Part shown: positions 39,044-48,227 of the stretch, piece by piece
How the letters are laid out: every line of letters begins with the position of its first letter
How positions within the stretch are numbered: the first letter of the stretch is position 1
NCBI GenBank assembly: GCA_003566675.1
Contig: PXCI01000001.1
Location: forward strand, 1 to 48,227
Length of the DNA: 48,227 nucleotides
Reading direction: 5' to 3'
Source: Clostridia bacterium
Lineage (GTDB): Bacteria > Bacillota > Sulfobacillia > SLMV01
Notes under the pieces: generated by a model
Database searches by the model: none
Told to the model about the DNA's origin: nothing
The model's input: only the letters and a program-made list of their open reading frames with translations
Made by a program: the position numbers and the translations under genes

Positions 39044-39180
39044 GTGCAACCATGTCACGTCCGCACAAAGGAATGCCCTCCGTCCTTTACGCCCGCCCTC
39101 AAGGTGACGTCTCTTCGCAGGGGCGCAGGGATGTGGTACGATCAAATGTGAGAGCCCTTTATGTCACCACAAATCCCCAT
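39044..39180 (+). repeat. Copy 2 of the duplicated intergenic/promoter segment
   Basis: TGCAACCATGTCACGTCCGC...CTCTTCGCAGGGGCGCAGGGATGTGGTACGATCAAATGTGAGAGC. Confidence 0.8.
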
Positions 39181-39967
39181 GCAAAGCAGGAAGGGAAAGA
39201 GATACGTGAGCGATACGATGCGAGCGCCCATGATCCAATTGGGAGAGACCGGACCCATCGTCCCCCGGCTGATCTTCGGCACAGAGCACATCATCGACCT
39301 GTCTCCAGAAGAGGGAGGGGCCATACTGGCAGGGGCCTACCGGCAGTTTGGAATCAACCACTGGGACACGGCTCCGATCTACGAGAGCCATCCCCAGGTT
39401 GCCTCGGGTCTGAAACAGGCGGGAAGAGAGAACATCCTCGTCACCAGCAAAACCAGGGCGGAAACGGCCGATGAAGCCCGCCAGGAACTGGCCAGCACCC
39501 TTGCAGAACTCGACATCGACCATCTCGACATCGCCTTTTTACATAATGTGACCACCGACCACCTGCCCCGGCGCTCGGGTGCCCTGGACTACCTGGTGGA
39601 CGCCAGGCAGAAGGGGCTCGTCGGGCATGTGGGGATCTCGTCGCACTCGCCTGCAACCCTCGAAGCATCGGCAGGGATCCCGGAGTTAGAAATCGTGTGC
39701 GGCACCCTCAACAGGGATGGTTCCCGCATCGATGACGGGACCCTGGACGAGATGATCCACGCCCTCAAGACGTGCTATGAAGCAGGCAAGGGAGTCTACG
39801 TGATCAAGATCCTCGGCAGGGGAGACCTGGTCGATGACGTCGAGGGTGCCATCGAGTTCGTGTGCCAGTATCCTTTCATCCACGCCTACAACATCGGCAT
39901 GCGCAACGCCCGCGAGGTAGAAGAGAACCTGGGATTCATCATCAAGCACGCTCCCGAACTCTGCTGA
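39161..39967 (+). CDS. Aldo/keto reductase family protein
   Basis: FGINHWDTAPIYESHPQVASGLKQAGRENILVTSKT...LDIDHLDIAFLHNV...VGHVGISSHSP. True start may be internal (MRAPMIQLGETG). Confidence 0.9.
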   Translation: MSPQIPMQSRKGKRYVSDTMRAPMIQLGETGPIVPRLIFGTEHIIDLSPEEGGAILAGAYRQFGINHWDTAPIYESHPQVASGLKQAGRENILVTSKTRAETADEARQELASTLAELDIDHLDIAFLHNVTTDHLPRRSGALDYLVDARQKGLVGHVGISSHSPATLEASAGIPELEIVCGTLNRDGSRIDDGTLDEMIHALKTCYEAGKGVYVIKILGRGDLVDDVEGAIEFVCQYPFIHAYNIGMRNAREVEENLGFIIKHAPELC

Positions 39968-40005
39968 GCCACGTTTCAGGTTCGAATTGGAGAGAAGGCA
40001 TTCGA

Positions 40006-41814
40006 ATGGGTTTTGACGGACTCGCCCTCAGGGCATCAGTCTCACAGCTGCAGGCGCTGGTGGGGAGCAAGATCCAGAAAGTGTACGAGACCCGGGGCGG
40101 GCATAGCATCATCCTGCACCTGTATAAAAGGCCAGGAGTGCACCGGATCCTGATCTCAGCCGACCGGGTGGGGGCCCGCCTGCACCTGACGAGGCGCAAG
40201 CTCCGACACCCGGACAGGCCGAGCAACTTCTGCATGAGCCTGCGCAAGCATCTCTCCCCGGGGATCATCACATCCATCGACCAGGTCGGCCTGGACCGGA
40301 TCACCCACATACGGGTGGATTCCCGGGACGACCTTGGCCGAAGGCGATGCCTGAACCTGATCGCCGAAACCATGGGCCGTTTCAGCAACATCATCCTGAC
40401 CGATGAAGACGACGAAGACAAGATCCTCGCCGCCCTACGGTTCTCATCTCCCGACAGGAATGCCCACCGCACGGTGCTGACGGGCCACGCTTACCGTCTT
40501 CCCCCCCAGAAGGAAGCCCTTTCGCTCCTCGACGTATCCTCGGAGGATCTCCTGGCCAAGATCCCTTCTGCCAAGGAGAAGCCCCCTCCAGCCTGGCTCT
40601 GGCTGGTGCAGAACGTATCCGGGCCGGGACCCGATGAGGCGCGACGGATCCTCAGGGCCGCAGGGATCCCGCCCGGCGATCACCCCCCAGCGAGTTCGGA
40701 CCTCATGGACGCCCTTGCAGGCGAGCTGAACGGGTGCGGCCGGGCGATTGCCGAAGAGACCTGGAAACCCTACATGATCCTCCGTGACGATTCGGATCAC
40801 CCTTCCCCCCTCCCCTACCCGGTGAGTTTCGGAGTGATTCCGACAGATGACGGGTCAGCTGGGACGATCCGCACCCTGCCGTCTACGGCCCATCTCCTGG
40901 ACGCCTTCTACGCTCTCAAGGAAGAGCGCGAACGGTTTGACCAGGTGAAAAAGGAGATCAACAAGTCCCTGACGTCAACGGCCAAGAGCACCAGGAGACG
41001 CCTGCAACATCAGCAAAAGGACGTGGCTAGCGCCCGGGACCGGGAAAGGCACAGACGGTTCGGAGAGCTATTGACCACCTACATGCACCTGGTCTCGGGC
41101 GGCACCTCGGAGGTCACTCTCTCCGACTACTATAACGAGGGTAAACCGGTGACGATTCCCCTGGATCCGCAGAAATCCCCGGCCAAGAACGCCGCAAGGT
41201 ACTTCAACCGGTACCGCAAGCTGCAGCGGGCCGAAGTCGTGGGAAAAAAGAGATTGAGGGCAACCCGGGTGGAGCTCCAGTACATCATGAGCCTGCTCGA
41301 CCAGGTCGACCGGGCCGAAACGATCCATGAGCTCCTCGATATCCGGTCAGAAGCGGCCCGGGCGGGCTACGTGAAGGTGGACAAGAAAGAGGCGGGCAAG
41401 GGCAGAAAACCCTCGAGGCGAAGCCCCTACCGCACCTTCCTCACCCCCTCGGGGACGAAGGTACACGTGGGACGAAACAACCGGGGCAACGACCACCTGG
41501 TATCCCAGGTGGCTTCAAAGGATGATCTGTGGATGCACGTCAAGGACATCCCGGGATCGCATCTCATCCTGCCCGGCCCCTGGGACAACGATGAGATGCC
41601 CGAGCTCGAAGTTCTCGAGGAAGCTGCAATCCTGGCCGCCTATCACTCGGCTGCCCGACAGTCCAGCAACGTGCCCGTGGACTATACGCTGGTCAGAAAT
41701 GTGCAAAAACCCCGGGGAGGAAAACCCGGAATGGTCACATATCGCGGCCAGAGGACGCTATATGTGACCCCTCCAGGAAAGCTCACCGGTTACCAGGAAA
41801 TCGTACACCGGTAG
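40006..41814 (+). CDS. rqcH: NFACT family protein (RqcH/YloA/FbpA-like)
   Basis: MGFDGLALRASVSQLQALVGSKIQKVYE...; VGLDRITHIRV (DR motif); LIAETMGRFSNIIL; C-terminal NFACT-R: VGRNNRGNDHLVSQVASKDDLWMHVKDIPGSHLIL. Confidence 0.95.
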   Translation: MGFDGLALRASVSQLQALVGSKIQKVYETRGGHSIILHLYKRPGVHRILISADRVGARLHLTRRKLRHPDRPSNFCMSLRKHLSPGIITSIDQVGLDRITHIRVDSRDDLGRRRCLNLIAETMGRFSNIILTDEDDEDKILAALRFSSPDRNAHRTVLTGHAYRLPPQKEALSLLDVSSEDLLAKIPSAKEKPPPAWLWLVQNVSGPGPDEARRILRAAGIPPGDHPPASSDLMDALAGELNGCGRAIAEETWKPYMILRDDSDHPSPLPYPVSFGVIPTDDGSAGTIRTLPSTAHLLDAFYALKEERERFDQVKKEINKSLTSTAKSTRRRLQHQQKDVASARDRERHRRFGELLTTYMHLVSGGTSEVTLSDYYNEGKPVTIPLDPQKSPAKNAARYFNRYRKLQRAEVVGKKRLRATRVELQYIMSLLDQVDRAETIHELLDIRSEAARAGYVKVDKKEAGKGRKPSRRSPYRTFLTPSGTKVHVGRNNRGNDHLVSQVASKDDLWMHVKDIPGSHLILPGPWDNDEMPELEVLEEAAILAAYHSAARQSSNVPVDYTLVRNVQKPRGGKPGMVTYRGQRTLYVTPPGKLTGYQEIVHR

Positions 41815-41818
41815 CGCC

Positions 41819-42409
41819 CTACATCCCCAGGTCCTTCGGATAGACCAGGGGTACGCCCTCCCTGCAGAGGGGACAAGTAGGAGGCGAATGGGACGGTATG
41901 TCCATGGTCAACACCGAATGCAGGGGAACCCCGAAGTCCGTGCTTCCTCCCGTCCGGTCCACCAGGACGCTGACTCCCACGATCTCAGCCCTCAACTGGG
42001 AGAAAATCTCCATGACCGAGTTCACCGATCCCCCGGTGGACACCGCGTCCTCCACCACCAGCACCCGGTCCCCGGGCCCGGCCAAGAAACCCCGCCTGAG
42101 GGCCATGTGTCCCTCGGCCTTCTCCACGAAGAGAGCCTCGGCTTCCAGGTGGCGGGCCACCTCGTAGGAGAGAATGATCCCGCCCAGCGCGGGCCCCACA
42201 ACTTTGTTCACCCCGGCGTCCCGGAAGGGATCCGCCATCATGCGGGTCAACCGTCTTGCATGCTCCGGAAACCTCAGGATCTGGGCACACTGCAGAAACT
42301 GGGGGCTGTGTTGGCCCGAGGTCAACCGGAAATGACCATCCAGCAGGACACCGGTGTCCCGGAACAACTGCAGAATCTCGTCGCGCTTCATCGTTTCCGA
42401 GGTGTTCAC
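41819..42409 (-). CDS. pyrE: Orotate phosphoribosyltransferase
   Basis: DGHFRLTSGQHSPQFLQCAQI; VLVVEDAVSTGGSV PRPP motif. Confidence 0.95.
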   Translation of the reverse strand: MNTSETMKRDEILQLFRDTGVLLDGHFRLTSGQHSPQFLQCAQILRFPEHARRLTRMMADPFRDAGVNKVVGPALGGIILSYEVARHLEAEALFVEKAEGHMALRRGFLAGPGDRVLVVEDAVSTGGSVNSVMEIFSQLRAEIVGVSVLVDRTGGSTDFGVPLHSVLTMDIPSHSPPTCPLCREGVPLVYPKDLGM

Positions 42410-43110
42410 TGCTCATCATCCTCCCCTTCGATCTCGTTGACCACGCGCCTGACGGCCTCCCGGGGATCCGCGGCTCCCGTAATCGGGCGCCCGATGACCA
42501 GGTAATCCGCTCCCCGCTGAAGGGCTTCACCCGGCGACGTGGCCCGGCGATGATCCCCCATCTCCGACCAGGCCGGCCGGATCCCAGGCGTGACCACCAG
42601 GAAATCGCTCCCGACGACGGATCGGACGGCCTCGATCTCCCGGGGAGAACAGACCACACCGTCTAATCCCTCCATCTCGGCCCTGTGAGCCCAGCGGCTG
42701 ACGGCCTCCTCGACGCTCGCCTGGATCCCCAGGTACTCGGACAGGACCTCCTGGTCCAGGCTGGAAAGCACGGTTACGGCCAGAAGCAACGTGTCCGGAA
42801 GGGCCTCCCGGGCAGCACCCATCATCTCAGGTCCGCCGCTGGCATGGAGGTTGGTCATCCAGACCCCGGCATCGTTGAGGGCCCTGCCCGCTCCTGATAC
42901 GGTATTCGGAATGTCGTGCAGCTTCAGGTCTAAAAATACCCTCCCACCCGAATCGCTGATCTCGTCAATCACCCCGGGACCGGCGGAGCAGAAAAGCTCC
43001 AGCCCCACCTTGAACTGCGAGACCCCCGGCATCAGGGTAGAGACATATCCGAGGGCAACCTCGCTGCTTGGCGTATCAAGGGCAACGATGATTCGATCTT
43101 CTGCTATCAT
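42406..43110 (-). CDS. pyrF: Orotidine 5'-phosphate decarboxylase
   Basis: IIVALDTPSSEVAL; VFLDLKLHDIPNTV catalytic motif; VVTPGIRP. Confidence 0.96.
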   Translation of the reverse strand: MIAEDRIIVALDTPSSEVALGYVSTLMPGVSQFKVGLELFCSAGPGVIDEISDSGGRVFLDLKLHDIPNTVSGAGRALNDAGVWMTNLHASGGPEMMGAAREALPDTLLLAVTVLSSLDQEVLSEYLGIQASVEEAVSRWAHRAEMEGLDGVVCSPREIEAVRSVVGSDFLVVTPGIRPAWSEMGDHRRATSPGEALQRGADYLVIGRPITGAADPREAVRRVVNEIEGEDDEQ

Positions 43111-44021
43111 GGAGTTCCCCTTTCTATGTGCGCATCGCCGACGGGCCAATCGCGCCCGTCCGCGCGGTACTCGCTCAGCTGTGCCAGGATGGACCCGGGC
43201 AGCGATGGATCCGAAAAGAGCGCGGTACCAAGGCCCACTGCAGACGCCCCGGCCAGCATGAAAGCGATCACGTCCCGGAAGGAACCCGCTCCGCCGAGGC
43301 CTAACACGGGAATTTGCACCGCTTCATAAACCTGCCAGACGCAGCGCAGGGCCACGGGACGAATCGCAGGACCCGAGAGTCCTCCGAAGACATTGCCCAG
43401 GACGGGCCGCTGTGCCTCAACGTCAATCTCCATGCCCGCCAGGGTGTTGATCAGGCTGATCACATCGGCCCCGGCCTCCTCCACCGCCCGGGCCAACCCG
43501 GCGATGTCTGTCACGTTGGGGGTCAGTTTCACCAGGAGAGGCAGGTCCGTCACCGCCCGGACCGACGAGACCAGCTCGGACGCTGTGTCCGGGCAGACGC
43601 CGAAACTCATGCCTCCAGCAGCGACGTTGGGACAGCTGATGTTCAGTTCGAGGGCTGACAGCCCCTCGATGCCATCCAGTTCCCTGGCCACAGCGACGTA
43701 CTCGGACACGGTCTTTCCAACCACATTGACAATGGCGGCCGTGTCGCAACGCAAAAGAGGCGGCAGGTGAACCTCGATGACCTCCTGCACTCCCGGGTTC
43801 TCCAGACCGATGGCATTGAGCATGCCCGAGGAGGTCTCAACAATCCTCGGGGGAGGATTGCCCGACCACGGCTGCAGGGATGTGCCCTTGACGATCACCG
43901 CGCCGAAGGTCTCGGGGGGCAGCATATCCCCATAGTCTGATCCAAATCCGAAGGTGCCCGAGAGGGCGACCAGGGGGTTCTTCAGGGACAATGGACCCAA
44001 CTGCACACGCAGATCAATCAT
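43107..44021 (-). CDS. pyrD: Dihydroorotate dehydrogenase, PyrDB type
   Basis: LKNPLVALSGTFGFG; LELNISCPNVAAGGMSFG; overlaps pyrK by 4 nt. Confidence 0.95.
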   Translation of the reverse strand: MIDLRVQLGPLSLKNPLVALSGTFGFGSDYGDMLPPETFGAVIVKGTSLQPWSGNPPPRIVETSSGMLNAIGLENPGVQEVIEVHLPPLLRCDTAAIVNVVGKTVSEYVAVARELDGIEGLSALELNISCPNVAAGGMSFGVCPDTASELVSSVRAVTDLPLLVKLTPNVTDIAGLARAVEEAGADVISLINTLAGMEIDVEAQRPVLGNVFGGLSGPAIRPVALRCVWQVYEAVQIPVLGLGGAGSFRDVIAFMLAGASAVGLGTALFSDPSLPGSILAQLSEYRADGRDWPVGDAHIERGTP

Positions 44022-44818
44022 CCGAACACCACCTCTTTCAGCGCAAATACCGGGCCTTCCTTGCACACCCTCGCGTATCGCGGGTGACCGTCGGAACCCA
44101 TGACGGCGATGGAACAGCCCCTGCAGGCACCGACGCCGCAGGCCATGTATTCCTCAAAAGAGCCGAAGGCATCCGTCTCAGGGAACATCTGGGCTATCTT
44201 GGCCAGCATGGGCCGAGGGCCGCAGCTGTAGACGGCTGCGATGGGTTCTCCCCTCTGCAGATGACGGGCCAGAACATCCGTGACCAGGCCCTTCTCACCG
44301 GCCGACCCATCATCGGTGGCGATCGACACCACCGCGCCTGCGTTCTCAAAGAGGGCGGTCCCGATCAGGTTCTTCTCGGTCTGGGCTCCCAAGAAAACCT
44401 CCGGGGTTAGCCCCGCCTCGGTCAGCTTGCGAGCCGACAGGATCAGTGGAGCAGCCCCCACACCCCCTGCCACCAGGACGCATCTGCCGTCGCCGCAGGG
44501 CAGGGGGAAACCCTGACCAAGGGGCCCCATGCAGTCAAGAACATCGCCCGGGCCGAGCTGGAACAATTGCGATGACATCCGACCGACGGGCCGGACGAGC
44601 AGGTGCATCCGGTTTGCACCCGGTTCCCAGTCGCTGACACTGAAGGGACGCCGTAGAAGCGGATCCGTCCCCCCAGTGTCCGCAGGCCTGACGTGCACGA
44701 ACTGACCCGGCGCGGGTTCAAATCCCGCCTCGGGTTCAAGGATCAGGTGGGCCGCGTCGCCCTCACGGCGACGCTCATAGACCACCGCACGGAACAGGCC
44801 CTCCGATCCACTCAGCAT
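44018..44818 (-). CDS. pyrK: Dihydroorotate dehydrogenase electron transfer subunit
   Basis: RPFSVSD FAD motif; VAGGVGAAPL; CGVGACRGCSIAV [2Fe-2S] ligands. Confidence 0.95.
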   Translation of the reverse strand: MLSGSEGLFRAVVYERRREGDAAHLILEPEAGFEPAPGQFVHVRPADTGGTDPLLRRPFSVSDWEPGANRMHLLVRPVGRMSSQLFQLGPGDVLDCMGPLGQGFPLPCGDGRCVLVAGGVGAAPLILSARKLTEAGLTPEVFLGAQTEKNLIGTALFENAGAVVSIATDDGSAGEKGLVTDVLARHLQRGEPIAAVYSCGPRPMLAKIAQMFPETDAFGSFEEYMACGVGACRGCSIAVMGSDGHPRYARVCKEGPVFALKEVVFG

Positions 44819-46110
44819 GTCAAAGCACCATCACGAAGAACCGTCTTGCCGCCGACCAGAACCGTCTCAACGGAACCGGTGAGGCTCCATCCCACCAGGG
44901 GCGTGTTGCGGCCCTTCGAAGCGAAATCCGCCGGGTTGACCGCCCGTTCCCGATCGGTTCGTAAAATGGCGATATCAGCAGGTTGTCCGTCCCCCAGGGT
45001 TCCTCCGGGGAGTTTGAAAATGGACGCAGGTGCCCAGGTCAACGCCTCGATCAGCCGTCCAAGGGTGATCTCTCCCCTCATGACCAGCCGATCGTGCAGC
45101 AGGGAAAAGGCCGTCTCCAGTCCGGATATGCCGAACTCCGCATAGAGGTATTCCTGGTCCTTGTCGTCAAAACCGTGGGGAGCATGATCGGTGGCAATCG
45201 CGTCAATCACTCCCTCGTTTAAGGCATCGACCAGGATCTGCCGATCCTCCTCGGTGCGCAGGGGCGGGTTGACCTTGGTGTTGGTATCGTATTCGCTCTC
45301 CCTGACCAGGTCCTCGGTGAGGGTCAGGTGATGGGGCGTGACCTCGCAGGTGACATGCAGGCCCTCGGCCTTCGCCTGCCGGATCATCTCGATTGAGCGG
45401 GCTGCACTGACGTGGGCGATGTGAAGATGCCCCCCAACCATCCGGCACACTTCGAGGTCCCGCGCCACCATGGCACTTTCTGCGGCGCTGGGAATCCCGG
45501 GCAGACCCATGATCGTCGAAATCCGTCCCCAGTTGACCACTCCACTGGCACTGAGGGACGGGTCTTCCTCGTGTACGCAGACGGGGACACCAAACATCCC
45601 GCTGTACTGTAGGGCCAGCTGCATCACCTTTCCGGAGGAGATGGGATGCCCGTCGTCGGAAAAAGCCCTCGCCCCCGCCTCGATCATGATGCCCATCTCG
45701 GTGATGTCCTTGCCCTTCTGGCCCCGGCTGACCGAACCCATCGGGTATACTCGAACGACGCCCTCTCTTTCGGCAACACCCGAGATGAAGCGAACTCCGG
45801 CCTCATCATCGATGACCGGGTCTGTGTTGGCCATACTGACCACTGCCGTGTAGCCACCCCGTGCAGCTGCCCGCGTGCCGCTGGCGATATCCTCTTTGTA
45901 TTCCAGGCCAGGCTGACGCAGGTGGGTGTGAATGTCGATGAAACCTGGCGTCACGATGCATCCTGTGGCATTGATGACCTCTGCCCCATCCACAGACATG
46001 TTGTCACCAATGGCGGCAACCTTGCCTCCCTCAAGGAGCAAGTCCGCGATTCCGTCTCGTGAATTGGCCGGGTCGATAATGCGTCCGTTCTTGATCAGCA
46101 CCCGTTCCAT
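44812..46110 (-). CDS. pyrC: Dihydroorotase
   Basis: GFIDIHTHLRQPGLEYKEDIASGTRAAARGGYT; ATDHAPHG. Confidence 0.96.
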   Translation of the reverse strand: MERVLIKNGRIIDPANSRDGIADLLLEGGKVAAIGDNMSVDGAEVINATGCIVTPGFIDIHTHLRQPGLEYKEDIASGTRAAARGGYTAVVSMANTDPVIDDEAGVRFISGVAEREGVVRVYPMGSVSRGQKGKDITEMGIMIEAGARAFSDDGHPISSGKVMQLALQYSGMFGVPVCVHEEDPSLSASGVVNWGRISTIMGLPGIPSAAESAMVARDLEVCRMVGGHLHIAHVSAARSIEMIRQAKAEGLHVTCEVTPHHLTLTEDLVRESEYDTNTKVNPPLRTEEDRQILVDALNEGVIDAIATDHAPHGFDDKDQEYLYAEFGISGLETAFSLLHDRLVMRGEITLGRLIEALTWAPASIFKLPGGTLGDGQPADIAILRTDRERAVNPADFASKGRNTPLVGWSLTGSVETVLVGGKTVLRDGALTC

Positions 46111-46111
46111 G

Positions 46112-47655
<1,544 letters not shown>

Positions 47656-47822
47656 TCACCAAAACCCCTCGCCCGACAGACATGCTGCTGCGGAAAAAAG
47701 AAACGATCGATTGCAAATGACTTGTGGATGGTGTGGGAGATGCTTCGGACCAGAGATGCTGCTGAAGTGTTCACTGCGGTTATTGATCTACCCTGTGGCA
47801 CCAACGCCACCGCCTCCTTGTC

Positions 47823-47836
47823 GACCTCTCTGGATC
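47823..47836 (-). promoter_or_regulatory. PyrR-binding loop motif in pyr leader
   Basis: Minus-strand GAUCCAGAGAGGUC matches 12/14 of ARUCCNGNGAGGYU (from memory), flanked by TCGA...TCGA. CCAGAGA can pair with downstream UCUCUGG (plus 47750-47756). Confidence 0.75.
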
Positions 47837-47867
47837 GAGTTAAAGGATATGCTCTCATCCGCGCCCA

Positions 47868-47897
47868 ACTATAGCAGACGGCCTGTACCATTGTCAA
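47868..47897 (-). promoter_or_regulatory. Sigma-A promoter of the pyr operon
   Basis: Minus strand TTGACA-18 nt-TATAGT. Confidence 0.8.
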
Positions 47898-48000
47898 TCA
47901 GCTCTTCCGATTCAGTTCACCTACTATCATTTTGCACCGGGAGCCCGCTCCGCAATGCGCAGGCGCCGTGGATCAGCGGCTGCCTGGGCACAAACCAACG

Positions 48001-48227
48001 GTGACATCAGATCATACCGAGAACCTGGGCTGCATGTTCAAAAAAGAGCCCGACGGAACACTGCTGGCCCTACACGGGGGCGGTACATCGCGCAGGAGAA
48101 CAGGTTACGCGGGAGACTGCACCGGGGCAGAAATCATGAGAACGCTGCGAGATGAACTGAGACATCACTCCGAACCTGTCGTAAAACGACCATCCTGGAA
48201 CGGGTGGATCGCGCCGACTGCACACAG
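48001..48227 (+). pseudogene. Internal fragment of an FAD-dependent oxidoreductase (NadB/SdhA-like), open to the window edge
   Basis: ENLGCMFKKEPDGTLLALHGGGTSRRRTGYAGDCTGAEIMRTLRDELRHH resembles the GxxFxRxxDGxLxLxxxGGHSxxRxxxAGDxTGxxIxxxL region; the upstream Rossmann FAD-binding segment is missing. Confidence 0.55.

Noticed and set aside
39862-40005. N-terminal extension of the NFACT ORF
   Set aside because: Overlaps the aldo/keto reductase; the conserved NFACT N-terminus starts at MGFDGLALRAS (40006).

Overview
This 48.2-kb, high-GC window looks like a chromosome segment of a spore-forming Bacillota (Firmicutes). It has no rRNA, tRNA or CRISPR array. Two conserved blocks flank an accessory interval of about 18 kb. 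LEFT block (1-21.8 kb, mostly minus strand), read 3'->5' on plus: fakA (partial), asp23/yloU, rpmB (+), spoVM (26 aa, absent from the ORF track), a 57-aa membrane protein, a truncated VanZ-like ORF, rpe, prkC, rlmN, rsmB, DUF6391, a YugP-like zinc metallopeptidase, DUF116, a fused def-fmt, priA, coaBC, rpoZ, remA, yicC, an AarF/UbiB kinase, dapF and a Ca-type P-type ATPase. RIGHT block (40.0-47.6 kb): an NFACT/RqcH gene (+) and the minus-strand pyrR-B-C-K-D-F-E operon, with a recognisable promoter and PyrR-binding motif in its leader. Gene order and orientation match what I recall of the Bacillus subtilis pyr / yloA / yloB / yloC region. The ACCESSORY interval (about 21.8-40 kb) holds a DUF4367-like lipoprotein, a SIR2-like fragment, an NHL-repeat lipoprotein with near-identical 141-bp repeats, a decayed large serine recombinase, an ACR3 arsenite transporter, two tandem GNATs, DUF5658, SIMPL, TetR plus an ABC exporter, a membrane-anchored alpha/beta hydrolase with a C-terminal beta-rich region, a COG4586/4587/3694-type ABC system, a Ham1-like protein and an aldo/keto reductase. 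The last two share a duplicated promoter region. I saw no clearly unprecedented multi-gene system. The best leads are the Def-Fmt fusion, the spoVM locus with an uncharacterised 57-aa partner and a sporulation-type promoter, the duplicated promoter, the modular hydrolase next to two ABC exporters, and several gene remnants. All family assignments are by eye from sequence motifs; no searches were run.
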